Assembly (NCBI GenBank): GCA_019096195.1
Contig: JAGTXK010000120.1
Location: 80,329 to 144,328 of the forward strand
Source of the DNA: Boletus sp. NGJ
Lineage: Eukaryota; Basidiomycota; Agaricomycetes; Boletales; Boletaceae
Direction: 5' to 3'
Length of the DNA: 64,000 nt
Shown here: piece after piece, positions 13,066 to 23,948 of the stretch
How positions within the stretch are numbered: the stretch's first letter is position 1
How the letters are laid out: each line of letters starts with the position of its first letter
Notes under the pieces: generated by a model
Seen by the model: only the letters and a program-made list of their open reading frames with translations
Told to the model about the DNA's origin: nothing
The model's database searches: none
Position numbers and translations under genes: made by a program

Positions 13066-13795
13066 ATGCTTGCCACTCGATCTCGCCTCCTTCTCAACAT
13101 ATCTCGGCGAGCAACCACACCTCACGTACGCCTCTATGCAACCGCTCGTTCAACCGTAACTTTGAAAAACACCAAGGTACAGAGGCGGCTCTCCGAATCC
13201 TCCCTCGTACAGTAACACACACATTGACACTGACTGCTGCGGACAGTACACAGCGACCGCGCGCGCCGCAGGCAAGGGACGTAGCGGGCAGGTTCACTCC
13301 AACGACGAGGCGCCCTTGACGCTGAGTCTCGCCCTCCCCAAGGCGTTGGGTGGGCTAGGCGATGGAACGAACCCTGAGCAGCTCTTCGCGATGGGATACG
13401 CATGTACGTCCGTCCGTCCTTCCTCCCCCACCACACACCATCTCTCTCTAATTCATTTCTCCCCTTCCCCATCGTTTCACGGACGACAGCGTGTTTCCTG
13501 GGCGCAATGCAGATGATGGCTGGTCGTCTGGGTAAGAGCGACGCAGTGAAAGACGCAGTGATCCATACCAGCGTTCACCTCGGAGAGGCGGAGCAGATTG
13601 GCGGATTTGGAGTTGCGGTGGATATCAGGGTCGAAGGCGTAGAGGACGAGGAGGTCATCAAAGCTGGTCACGAGGTATGTTGTGCGCTGTGTTTCGGGGA
13701 ACAGGGGTGCGCATCTAACTCGATATTTTGTCTAGGCTTGTCCGTATAGTCGTGCGTTGGTCCATGGGATCGAGGTCAATGTCTCCAAGGCGTAA
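13066..13795 (+). CDS. Mitochondrial Ohr/OsmC-family organic hydroperoxide reductase
   Basis: Thiol peroxidase of the Ohr type, bacterial in origin but common in fungi, reducing organic hydroperoxides with two cysteines. The N-terminus MLATRSRLLLNISRRA is Arg/Leu/Ser-rich without acids, a typical mitochondrial presequence. The mature part starts at YTATARAAGKGRSG. Then come NPEQLFAMGYA, the peroxidatic Cys in ACFLGAM and the resolving Cys in EACPYSRALVHG. Three introns are present. The stop chosen is TAA at 13793-13795, giving NVSKA. A possible 33-nt intron there would instead give NVSKAEQSK. It sits just downstream of RSE1 in the same direction and is convergent with malate synthase. Confidence 0.9.
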
Positions 13796-13968
13796 GTGTT
13801 ACTGTCTCTCCAATATGTATGCAGGGAGCAATCGAAGTGAATCAGAGTCAAGTCTTAGGCGTGTTCTGACATATCGAAAGTACCGTACATATACACCCAG
13901 CCGTAATACAGGCTGGTTAAACATAAAAACGATATAACCCTGACCAAGGGGAGAAAAGCCAAACGGTT

Positions 13969-15880
13969 TTACAGGAAGTTCTTCTGCCATTTCATCTCTA
14001 CACCATCAGCCATAGTCAAGAAGGGCATCAAATCGCTTGTGAGGAACTCGCTGGGCCACTCTTGTCTGATCTGGCCCTTCAAATAGGCGGTCGTAATTTT
14101 GAGGTGATCCTGTTGAATACCAGGAGCGATAGACTTGATGGTTGGTGCTTGCTCATCGATGATACGGTCGAGGAACTCGACAGTGACAGGTTCACCGGTG
14201 TCCATTCGAGCGGTGTACTTGACCCATTGCCATAGTTGGACACGCGCGATTTCAGCGGTGGCTGCATCCTCCATCAAGTAGTTGACCGGGATGCAACCGT
14301 TACCACCAATCCATGCCGTAGAATACGCCAATGCGACGGAGACGTTGCCACGAACACCATCTTCGGTGATCTTCCCAGGAGTGTTTGCATTCAACAAATC
14401 GGCAGCTGCCACCTTGACATCCTCTCGGCGAACGTGATACTATCACACGGACCAGTTAATGCGAATATACCAAGAAGAGGCAGAAAAAAAGACACCTGAT
14501 TCGGGCCCAGCATGTGCTCGTCAAATATTTTGCGGGCGATCTCGTTAATGAGCGGGTGGGCAATCCAAGTACCATCATGTCCAGCTGTGACCTCCCGAAG
14601 TTTGTCTGCCCTGACCTTTTCCATGGCAATCTCGTTCGCTTTTGGGTCGTTCCTGATAGGAATCTGCGCAGACATGCCGCCCATGGCGGCCACCTTCCTC
14701 CTGTGATTATTGTGAGTGCGTTCCCGCATGAAGTAGCTACCGAAGTCGTACCGATGACAAGTTTGGATAAGAAGACGCACGTATGCATTCATGAATGGTA
14801 CAGTCATGGTTACATCCTTCCTGTCCGGGAGAACCGCACCCCTATCAGCCCTGCGCTTCTTGATGGCACTGAAGATATAATCCCATCTAAAAATACGCAA
14901 GTTAAGTGACCGTTCACACGAGGATGGAGCGCAAAAGGTGTGTGGAAAGCGGCGGAAATTGCTCACCTCCCACAATTGAGACCGGCAGAGTGATTCCTGA
15001 GTTCGAAGAGGATCTCTTCCATCTGGAATGCAGCCGGGAGAGTTTCGATCAGGACGGTGGCCCTGATAGTGTTGTGGGGGATGCCGAGATAGGACTGAGA
15101 GAAGAGGAAGACGTCGTTCCAGAGACGGGCCTCGAGATAGTGCTCCATCTTTGGAAGGTAAAAGTAGGGACCAGAGCCGCGCTTCACGAGCTCGTGGGCA
15201 TTGTGGTAAAAGTAGAGCGCGAAATCGAACAGCGAGGCGGACAAGGGAGCATTGTCAACCGTCACGCGGGTCTCATCCAGGTGCCAACCCCTAGGGCTGT
15301 GGGGGATGTCATTCAACACCGTCTTGGAGAGTCAGGCGGCTGGCATACCGGACCAAGAGAACGGCAGGGTTCTCGACAAGTTTGTATGACTTTCCGCCGG
15401 ACACAAAGTCGATCTGACGCCTGATAGCATCGCGGAGGTTGACCTGTCCGTTGATCATATTCGCAAATGTCGGCGCGCTGGAGTCTAGGCCAAGCGTCAG
15501 GAGAGGTAAATGGAAAGGGGGTGATAAAACCGACCCTCAAGGTCAGCCATGAACGTCTTTGCGCCGCTGTTCAATGCGTTGATGACCATTTTGCGGTCGG
15601 TAGGACCGGTGATCTCGACGCGTCTGTCCTCGAGACCGGGGGCAGGAGGTGCACAGTGCCATGAAGGCTCAGCGCGGATGTGGGCGGTCTCTGGCGGGAA
15701 GTCGAGGGGAACACCCGAGTCATACCTGCGCTGGGCGACGTCGCGGGCGACGAGGAGATTCTGCCTGGTGGACTCGAAGGTCCTGTGGAGAGCAGCGAGG
15801 AAGGTCAGCGCGCCATCGGTGAGAATTTGGGCCTGTGCGTCCGGGGCGAGTTTTGAGTGAATGTGCACGCCTGCAGGCAT
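13969..15880 (-). CDS. MLS1: Malate synthase (glyoxylate cycle)
   Basis: Condenses glyoxylate with acetyl-CoA to malate, allowing growth on C2 compounds and lipids. The start is the ATG at 15880 (MPAGVHIH), matching the usual fungal N-terminus just before [12 protein letters not shown]. Family landmarks follow in order: DLEDSSAPT (across an intron), [16 protein letters not shown]-type core, the signature [25 protein letters not shown] and [11 protein letters not shown] with the catalytic region. The last residues are MKWQKNFL, with no SKL-type PTS1, and I see no N-terminal PTS2 either. An upstream in-frame extension (to 16054) probably holds a small 5' intron or UTR. The length of about 540 residues is typical for the family. 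Confidence 0.95.
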
Positions 15881-16451
15881 TTCTGAAGCTGCTCGCTGGG
15901 AGGACGCAAACGTTGACTTTAAGTAGCCCACTTGGCGGGGCTCCGTGAGTCCATCCGATTTCCGCTCCGACGTCATTCCGAAGTGAGAACCTAAGCGGCG
16001 CGAATACTTAATCATGTGCATACTTACTCCTAAAAAATCTAGTAGAATAACCAAATTTCAATTGCAATCAAATGAAATTATCATTATCAAGAAAATACCG
16101 ACAGTTCCGTCCGTTCCACGTGTCGTCCCGGAGCTGGGCTAGTCGGCCGTGCCGGCATCCTGAGAACGACGATGGTGTTCCGCTGATCCGTTACTCATCA
16201 ACAAACGGCGGTCTACCATAGTATTTCTCGCGCACGTCCGCCAAGTAGTGCCTATACACGTGATAATGATAAGCATCGCATCGTCTCCGTATATTACCAT
16301 CTTCTGGGCGAGACATTCATTCTCATCGCATCATGACTTGTTCTCTGCAGAGGAACTGGCTCCCGTCTCCACTGGCATCGCCGCAGGCTCCGACGGCACC
16401 GCTGGTAATACACACAGCGAACGGAGGCGGCGAGTCGACGTGAATATTTAG
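15881..16451. other. Intergenic: malate synthase promoter and GET1 3' end
   Basis: This 571-bp stretch must hold the malate synthase promoter. CACGTG occurs near 16119. No supportable gene is present; a 67-codon frame at 16248-16451 shows no recognisable features. A short intron-like segment just upstream of the chosen malate synthase ATG may be part of its 5' UTR. Confidence 0.45.
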
Positions 16452-17219
16452 TTATAAGCTATAACGAGCAATGAAACACTCACTAGTCATATTTTTAACG
16501 GTGTACTCTCCCATTTTGACCACCCTACGGCACGCCATCTGCCATACTCCAACACTGACAGAGCCTGGAAGCACAGATAGCCCATCACGGATCCATCGAA
16601 GAAACCAAAGAACAACTGTGGCTAACCTTGCGGTGCAAACGGAAGCGCAAGAGTCCACGTGAGAGGACCAAACCAGTTGGGTGGTAGGTAGAATACGGCG
16701 GATCTCCTGTACCACCACCCGATAGCAAATTGCAATCCCGTGGTTAATACCCAAACGACACTTTTAAACTGTGCCGAGAAAGCGGATTTCGTAGTGGACA
16801 GCTCGTTGTCTGGAAGGAACGCATCAGAGGACAGCCACAAGAAACGTGGCACATACACGCTGCAATGTGTGCGAGTCGGTTGGACAAGAGGAACGTGACT
16901 CACTCAGTTTTTCGAGCTCTGCAATCCCCTTGTCGACGCTCCGTCTCAACTTGGCCCACTTGGCGAACTGATCTTGAGCACTCGTCAGCATAAGCTCCTT
17001 CTTTGTAGCGAGCAGCTCGGCTTTGAGCTCGCGCTGTCTTGTACATTGGACACTCATGAACACCCTGCAGTAGAGACCCCAAACCTGCAAGCAAATTCGA
17101 CGTCGAACGTCAAGACATGCGAAAAGACGACGTACAAATTCGAGAAGGACGGATTTGCCGATCCATGATACAAGTTCAGTCAGAAAGACGAGCGAGAAGA
17201 TGGTGACGATAAGAGACAT
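16452..17219 (-). CDS. GET1: GET1 (WRB/CHD5 family), tail-anchored protein receptor subunit
   Basis: ER membrane protein that with Get2 receives tail-anchored proteins from the Get3 ATPase. It begins with a hydrophobic segment ([20 protein letters not shown]), then, after an intron, the cytosolic coiled coil with the family hallmark [15 protein letters not shown] and the nearly invariant [19 protein letters not shown], which binds Get3. Two more hydrophobic segments follow ([18 protein letters not shown] and the region around [13 protein letters not shown]), then a C-terminal tail. The start at 17219 puts TM1 at the N-terminus as in homologues. At least three introns are present. An in-frame extension to 17327 is not needed. 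Confidence 0.92.
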
Positions 17220-18526
17220 GGTATTACACCAGGATAGCGCCGTGGACTGGTCGTGAAGTCGATGGATGCTATTGGGGATGAACTGTGCCACTTCGGAAGC
17301 AGTGCCACTGAACACGTTGACGTACACGCTGCTACTAGTCTACCAGTGGCCGCTTCATAAAACATACCATTTACTATGTATCCAAAATTCCTGGTGAGAC
17401 ATCACCGGTCACCGTCTTCCCACTCGCCAGCAACCCCATCGGCCTCGGCGACAGTACAGACAATAAAGCAGTGCCGGTCATTTGGTAGTGGTTCACACTG
17501 ATGATGTTTTGTCGCCAACAGTCAGTACAAATCAGAGGGACTCGATGCAAGTCAAAAAAAAAAAATTGGAGCTTGCATTAGGAGGGAGAACACCAGATGT
17601 TAACGTTGATCCTTGAGCTGCAAAATGTACCAGTCTCCAACAAGAATCACCTGATCAGTGCTGTGTAGCGCTGCCGGGGTGCCTCCAAGTCGTTGTCTGC
17701 TCCGCCACGGCCTTGCATTAGCAGAAGGCTCACTGTGCGAGTGTAGATTTGTCTTAGATCCTCCATATTCACCTTCGCATCCGTCTGGAGTCGGGACAAT
17801 GGTCACAAAGACCGGTTGCATATGCCTACAAGGGCCACATTTGGCTCGGGAAGGCTACCCTGCTTGCACGACTGACCCAGACCACCGATACTTGGGTGTT
17901 AGGAATCCCACTCCCAGTTGGATCCGGATATTCCAAAGCGAAGAGGAGTCATGTTTGCATTTGCGAATGGTACATGGATGTGGTGCGGGTGTGTCGACAT
18001 ATCTCCATCTGCCTGTCCCCTTGCTGTCGCCCTCGCGAGAAAACGACGCTTAAATGTTGAGTTTGGTGCGCCGCCAGTGACGGCGCTTGGCATTATACTG
18101 TGGGTCGAGGGGCATCATCAAAATTCCGACAATGTAGTTCTACTATCAGAAATACGTACTTGGATTTTGGTATCCGTCTTCAGACGGAACCATTGGGGAA
18201 TTGGCCTGGAATGAACGTGCGTTGAGCTTATGTCCAAGTTGTCTTTCATGGAGCTTGCTCACCGGTTCTGGCGGGCGGCCTTGGCGAGGATTCGTTTCGT
18301 GCGGAAGGTCTTTTGTGATGGCTAACGACGGGATAAGAACAGGACTATACAACGTCAAGTTTGCTCACCATTTTGTTCTCCGGGGTTGGCGTCGATTGCG
18401 ATGAAGGTGATATGGATATTAAGGTTGCATCAGGTGCTGTACAGTTGCTGACTCAGCGGCATCCCACAGTAGCTTTAGTCAGCAATCTAGTCACGTGCTG
18501 CATTGCAACTTTCACTCTCATTGACC
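17220..18526. other. Unassigned 1.3-kb interval between GET1 and FKBP2
   Basis: This is one of the longest stretches without a recognised gene. Both strands hold open frames of 60-130 codons (for example plus 17658-18053, minus 17899-18093 and 18146-18358). None has a domain, signal or convincing splice pattern. It contains an A-tract near 17557-17566. It may be a poorly conserved gene, a long non-coding RNA or plain spacer; I cannot choose. Confidence 0.4.
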
Positions 18527-19161
18527 ATGCAGTTCTTGAAAGTCTGGTTCTCGTTGTTGGTAGCGGCGGCCTGCGTCTTCGCAGCTCAGCCACCCACTGA
18601 GCTCCAGATTAAGACCACTTTTATGCCCGAGGAATGCCCTGAAAAGGCGGCCAAGGGAGACACCATCTCCGTTCACTACGTGAGTCCACGACGTTCGGTT
18701 CATTGCTGTCCCAATCTCATCGTGAATATCGTGCATTTCAGACTGGTACTCTGTTTGATGATGGAACCAAGTTTGACTCAAGGTAGATTGTTTTATAAGA
18801 CCTGGAAATGGGGTAATAACAAGGTGCCATAGTCTTGACCGGGGCAAAGTTTTCTCCTTCACACGTGTGTCATTCTCCTCTCGCACGATTACAACGCTAA
18901 CCGCGTCTTCTTAGTTGGTGTTGGTCAAGTGATTCGTGGTTGGGATGAGGGTCTTCTGGGTGCGTGTATCGGAGAGAAGCGCACATTGACCATCCCTTCT
19001 AGCCTGGGTTACGGTTCGTCTATTGCCATTCATTAGCACTTTTTCTCAGTGTATGATCTGTAGGGAGTCGTGGAGCTGGTGGAGTTATCCCCCCGAATGC
19101 TGCTCTGGTATTCACGACAGAACTCAAGGGCATACAACCTGGCAAGCGCGACGAGCTCTAA
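18527..19161 (+). CDS. FKBP2-type peptidyl-prolyl isomerase, ER lumen
   Basis: FK506-binding prolyl cis-trans isomerase of the secretory pathway. A signal peptide is evident ([19 protein letters not shown], cut near AQPP). The FKBP domain follows over four introns: [23 protein letters not shown], then [40 protein letters not shown] and [10 protein letters not shown]. The key FK506-pocket residues are present: Y in VHY, the F in TKFDSS, V-I-W in GQVIRGW, Y in LGYG. The protein ends GKRDEL, an HDEL/KDEL-type retrieval signal placing it in the ER lumen. It is convergent with NKAP, 158 bp away. Confidence 0.95.
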
Positions 19162-19319
19162 ACATTATTACTCGTACTTGCTTATGGAATGCGTGTTAGG
19201 TCCGACAAAGCACTGGCGGTGACCAAATAGATTCGACGCCTGTACCATCCTTCAGATTAAGTGTGCCCAATACATCCTAACTTGATGCCATGTCGACCAG
19301 CCTGATGAGTGCAAGCTGA

Positions 19320-20850
19320 TTAGGCGATCGCTCGCTTCGTCTCCGGCCCTTTCAGCTTCTCTTGTACGAGTTCACCGAATTCCTCCCTAAGTATAGCCTC
19401 CCTCCTCTCTCTCTCCTCTCTTTGTAACTTGAGGATACCCCTCTTTTCCTCTGCGCTGATGACCTGGTTTTCCTTCCTCATACGGACAGCGTTCATGCGC
19501 TTGTGCCTGCTGCCGCTCATGACATACCCAACAGACTCAAACTGTGCTATCTCGTCCGACGTGAGACCGATTTCACCACGACGAGGGATGCGAGTTTGTG
19601 TATCGTCTTGCAGGAAGGCGGCCATGGCGCTGCCTTCGCCGCGTAGCAATGCGCTACCATAAGCGCGCTCGTCTACCTTCTTGGATGCGGTCGGCTTCAT
19701 GAGAGGCTGAGGTCCGACATTCATGTCCGAGTCGTCGTCGTCGTCGTCTTCGTCGTCTTCATCTACCTGCCTGTTGGTGTGTGATGGTATAATGGCTACG
19801 GGTGGCGCTGAACTGTTGCTCTGAGATGTCACGACAAATGGTGCCGCAGCTGCTGGTTTTTCGACCCATTCTCCCTCATCCTCAGACATGCGAGGAGAGG
19901 AGGGCGCAGGACTCGCACTCGGACTCTGTGGACGACTTTTACTCTTGCTCCTCCGGTCGTCCCGGTCTCTTTCTCTGGAGCGCTCTTCTTCCTCGGTATC
20001 GCGGTGGCTTCGTGACCGACGTCTGTGTTCTCTTCTTTCCTTTTCTTTCCGAGCGCGTTTACGCTCTTTGCGTTCACGACGACGGCGTTCTGATTCCGAT
20101 TCCGAGGACTCCATCGGAGTATCTGAGCGGTCCCGTTTGGATTTTCTGTGAGAAGATTGACGCTCAGGTGATCTACGGGAAAGGGTGTCATGGCGGAGAA
20201 TGAGAAACGGGTAGAATAGTCACATACGGTGCGCGTGCAGGAGCTTTCGGCGAAGGCGGCCAGATGCTGAACGTTGAACCTTCCCTCTGCGCTCTGCGGC
20301 TACGAAACATATTTCAGCATACATACTCACCCGGCAAAGAGAGGAAAAAAGTGGCGCACCTTTCCAAATACTCGCCGCTGCCGCCCCCGTAGCCACTGCG
20401 CCGCTGGTACAATCCGTCTTGCGGGTGGCGAGTGGGATACATGCTAGGCGTTCCCGGAGCAGGCGATGCGGGGCGCTTGTACTCTCCGTAATCCGGTGAG
20501 GCTCGCCTTTGACTCCTGCTTCTTTCCTTGTCCCTGTCTCGCTCCCGCTCTCGATGTCTACCTCTGTCTCTGTCTCTGTCGTCCACCCACCTCCTACTGC
20601 CCCTCCGTCGGGGTGAAGTCCGATCGTCGTCGCGGTCTCTTCCCCGGTCACGTCTATCGTCCGGTCGCACCCTCTCCCTCTCTCCTCCCCTTCCTCTCTG
20701 ACTGTCGTTGTCGCTCTCTCTGTCCCACTCTCTGCGGTCTCTGTTGTACCTGTGGGATGGCGAGGGTGACCTTGGACGACGGAGGCCCGGATAAACATCC
20801 TTTGGGTCTTGTGGAACTAGGCCCATGCGCGAGGGGTGAACGGTGGCCAT
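19320..20850 (-). CDS. NKAP-family nuclear protein (NF-kappa-B-activating-protein like)
   Basis: Homologue of NKAP, a spliceosome-associated RS-rich protein. The first exon (20850 to about 20361) is a highly charged RS/RD/RE-repeat region opening MATVHPSRMGLVP. A short second exon and a long third one follow. An Asp-rich tract lies at about 19732-19756. The C-terminal 130 residues carry the conserved SynMuv-C domain: YGSALLRGEGSAMAAF, then RIPRRGEIGLTSDEI, FESVGYVMSGSRHKRMNA and RMRKENQVISAEEKR. This domain is diagnostic. Regulation is not readable from sequence. Antisense open frames here are shadows of the repetitive RS code. Confidence 0.93.
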
Positions 20851-21192
20851 CTTCTGAAGTTTTGGTACTGGTCAGAGTGAGCAGCCAGAGGGCACGCACG
20901 CTGACTCAGCAGTGCAGGACCCGAAAAGGCCGACTACCCCTGATACCGCCTGTTAGTGGACGGCAACGATTATCATTTGGTATCATGGTAAGTAGAGTAA
21001 TAATACACGCGACAAAGAATTGAATGGTGATTGATGTGTGACATGTTTGTTGTTGCGGCCGGTAATGAATGTGGCGGTGGAGCGAAATACGATAAACTGG
21101 GCGCAGAGGCCCAGGTAGTGTGAAGGGTATGAATGATCTTGAGGGATTTCGACGATCGAAAGAAAAGGCAAAGGCGGAGGTAGCTTAAGAGT

Positions 21193-22290
21193 CTAAATCT
21201 CAGCCGGTATTGTGTCTTCTTTCATTAATCTTTTCCTCGTGTCGAGTTTCCTCAGGTACTCCCTAGCACGCACCTCGAAGATCTCACAACCAATGAAGAG
21301 ACTGTCGGGGACGATGTCCTTACATTGCTCCCACGGCTTGAGATCTACGACCTCGCACCTATCGATGGCAACAAGGACCATGCCAAAGCTGTATGCATCC
21401 GCGAGGAGCGGATCATGGCACTCGCCACGTAATACCTCTGGAGCGGCGAATGGCCGAGTACCGGGGTGAATTTGCTCGACCATCCTTGGATGTGCCTTTG
21501 AACCTGGCGTATTAGTTGGCTTACGGTTGAGGTGCTGGAAGGGATCTGCAGGTTCGTCGGATGGCGGGAGGAATATTGAATCCATAGAGACAGAGCGGCC
21601 GAAATCGAGAAGCTTTATCGTATCAGAGGAGCGGGTGACTTGAATGTTGAGAAGAGAGAGATCACCGTGGCTCAAGTGAAAGGCATGGAGATGGGTGAGA
21701 CCGTCGAGGAGCTGGTTATAAAAGTCGATCTTCTTTGCTCGGGAGAGAGGGGGACGGTTGCGAATGATGTCGTAGAGAGTGCGGCCATCGACGTACTCGA
21801 GGACCATGCCGACGTTCTCGAGGCAACCGAGGAAAGCGGCGATGTTGCGGTGGCGAGAGAGAGTTGTGTAAACACGCAACTCTGCGAGGAATTGGGTAGT
21901 GACATCCCGAGCATTTGACTGTATCTCTCCGTTTATCTCGAGCTGGACGACGTCTGGTTTCTTGACGACGCACTTGAAGAGGACGGAGGCGGAACCCTGG
22001 GCACAGGGGGCAAGGTTTGCGGTTGAGTTTGGTGGGGCAGAGTATGCGGAAGGAGTGGGGAAGGAGAAGATGGAGGTCGGGTGTGGGGGTGGTTTGTATA
22101 CGGATGCGGATGGATTTGGGGATTTTGTATCCTTGTCTGGTTCGGAGGAGAACGAGTTTGAAGATGAATTCAAGACGGGTGCCTCCTGGTCGAGTTCGAC
22201 TGGAGGAGTTGAGTGAGTGGAGGAGAAAGAGAAAGAGAGACGGACCCATCCACCAGTTCTTTTTAGATGTGAGGGTGACGCGCTTGACAT
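21193..22290 (-). CDS. Small atypical protein kinase with HGD catalytic loop
   Basis: A single-exon protein of about 365 residues: a Ser/Pro-rich N-terminal third, then a kinase fold. Visible are the hinge-like MVLEYVDGRTLYDII, the catalytic loop HGDLSLLNI (Asp and Asn kept, HRD Arg replaced by Gly, so a non-RD kinase), metal-binding LLDFGRS, and APE in PFAAPEVLRGE followed by DAYSFGMVL. A classical glycine loop is not obvious, and the VAIK lysine would be one of those in CVVKKPD. The frame stays open to 22980, but that part is antisense to the HSP20 gene; the ATG at 22290 is preferred. The function is unknown; similar kinases are widespread in mushrooms. Confidence 0.8.
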   Translation of the reverse strand: MSSASPSHLKRTGGWVRLSFSFSSTHSTPPVELDQEAPVLNSSSNSFSSEPDKDTKSPNPSASVYKPPPHPTSIFSFPTPSAYSAPPNSTANLAPCAQGSASVLFKCVVKKPDVVQLEINGEIQSNARDVTTQFLAELRVYTTLSRHRNIAAFLGCLENVGMVLEYVDGRTLYDIIRNRPPLSRAKKIDFYNQLLDGLTHLHAFHLSHGDLSLLNIQVTRSSDTIKLLDFGRSVSMDSIFLPPSDEPADPFQHLNRKPTNTPGSKAHPRMVEQIHPGTRPFAAPEVLRGECHDPLLADAYSFGMVLVAIDRCEVVDLKPWEQCKDIVPDSLFIGCEIFEVRAREYLRKLDTRKRLMKEDTIPAEI

Positions 22291-22429
22291 GCATTGATAA
22301 GAGAGAGATGGACAGTCCTCTTGTCGGATGTCGGAATGTGATGTCACTACTATTGTATAAATTCTCACGCCACTAGTAAGCACTCCACGGTTCCCTCCCA
22401 CCTCGACACGAAAATTCAGCGTCTCTAGC
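22291..22429. promoter_or_regulatory. Short divergent promoter, kinase / HSP20-domain gene
   Basis: Only 139 bp separate the two opposing start codons, so the genes must share regulatory DNA. I see no clear heat-shock element array (repeated nGAAn units) and no strong TATA box. Confidence 0.4.
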
Positions 22430-23430
22430 ATGCCACGCAACTTGCTCAACGTTCCTCCTGCTCTCCTCGCCGAGTCTTCAGACAACACCTCCTCAGATCC
22501 CTCCCAGTCCAGAATCCACTCAGAAAAGCCAAACGAACCCACATTACCCCACACAACTCCCCCCGCTCGATTCCCCCCCTCGCTTTCAGATCCACAGCCA
22601 AGGTCGTACCCCGGCCCTGCCTCCCAACCTGCTCCGCTCTCATGGAGTGCAGAACAGGGCTCAACGCTCTCACAAACATCTGATGCTAGTCTTCCCGTCC
22701 CTCCACCGTCAGAACGCTCCCCATCACGAAGCAGTTCTTTTCTCTCCTCGTCTGCAGAGGCTGCTAAACGCCGCCCTTTGCCTACACCTCCGTTGATGCT
22801 CCAGCATTCGCCATCCTCGTCTGAGCTACGCCGCATATCTGTCCCTATCCCATCCTCCCCTCCACCTCCGTATTCCATGTTTCTTCCCACAGAGGATCCA
22901 GTGTCAATGACCCGCAATTTGTCCACAGTGGTCGCATCCGCTTCCACTACCACGCTGGCCCCCGAAGCACCAGTAATCATGGCCCCCCTGCCGAACGAGC
23001 AAGGAGCTCACGGTCTTGCACCGTACGATTCATTCCTCTGCCATACTCCCCCGGCAAATACATGGATTGCCGTGGAAACTTCTCAGTCGGAATACGTCCT
23101 ACTGGTCCGGTTACCAGGTTTCAGACGAGACGGAATGCAAGTCCGCTTCCTTTCAATTTCAGATCTTTCACTCATCCCCTCCCTTAGAACCATTGCTACA
23201 AGGAGGCGTCGGATATTGCATGTTGTCGCAGATTCCTGGGAGCCAGAAGGCGGTATGTCGCACCATTCCAAACAACGTTGTTGTGAGTTGACCATGTTTA
23301 CCAGGTCACTTTGAGCGCCGCGTGTCTTTTGGCTATGATGCTGAATTAGCCCAAGTACGAGCCGAATTCGACGGTGAAATGCTTCGAATAGTCGTTCCAC
23401 GTCGTATTTCAGCCATCCTTTCGCGATAAT
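22430..23430 (+). CDS. HSP20/alpha-crystallin-domain protein with long Pro/Ser-rich N-terminus
   Basis: The first ~180 residues are Pro/Ser-rich and predicted disordered. The C-terminal ~95 residues form an alpha-crystallin-like beta-sandwich: WIAVETSQSEYVLLVRLPGF, then ITIATRRRRILHVVADSW, GGHFERRVSFGYDAE and AEFDGEMLRIVVPRR. The GxLxIxxP-like C-terminal strand is recognisable as GEMLRIVVP. Two introns interrupt the domain; the first needs a GC donor, is 51 bp and carries no in-frame stop, so an unspliced form would insert 17 residues in the domain. The spliced protein is about 300 residues. A chaperone or adaptor role is inferred from the fold only. Confidence 0.82.
23137..23187 (+). other. 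GC-AG intron, 51 nt, stop-free and length divisible by three
   Basis: AAT|GCAAGT...CTTAG|AACC gives RRDGITIATRRRR, the expected alpha-crystallin strand. Retention keeps the frame and adds 17 residues, an exitron-like arrangement. The donor fits the GCAAGT consensus. Confidence 0.7.
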
Positions 23431-23779
23431 CACCACCTCGATTTGAGCCATGGGCTTGACGCACTTTCCCTATGGATATGTGCATCGTGTTCAATCCGGA
23501 ATGGCCAGTTTCGCACATTGGTAAACTAGCCCTCTGCGTAATTTCAAACACATCCTTTGCTCATTCAAATTCAACTGTATACTACTGATCCGATAACATT
23601 TCTATCACCCACTGGAGCATAGCACACCTACATCTCTATCGTTTCTTCGGACAATTACGTTACATTTCTCCATGCTTTTTGTTGGTCTGCATTCCTTGCC
23701 GCCACATGTCCTTGACCGTTGGCGGACAAGCTTGTGACCCCAAAGTTATCACGCCACTTTTATACCTATTGAATACCTG

Positions 23780-23795
23780 TTTTTTTTTTTTTTTT
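23780..23795 (+). repeat. T16 homopolymer
   Basis: A run of 16 T in the spacer downstream of the HSP20-domain gene. It may act in termination or nucleosome exclusion; no function is shown. Confidence 0.8.
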
Positions 23796-23948
23796 GTACT
23801 GGAGCTTCGTAAACCATCATCTAAGTCCCCATGCGTGTATACTACATGGTACGAATGGTGATTAACTTATTCCCTGAGCTCGGGCAAGCACAGGACTGAG
23901 CAAAAACTGAACACGGTTTTTCTTTCAAATCTGTCGCATACGCCACAG

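Noticed and set aside
19888-20700. Long plus-strand open frames across NKAP
   Set aside because: They are shadows of RS/RD repeat codons and have no domain.
22291-22980. A 230-codon upstream extension of the kinase frame
   Set aside because: It is antisense to the Pro/Ser-rich exon of the HSP20-domain gene, which continues into a recognisable fold; the kinase has a good ATG at 22290.
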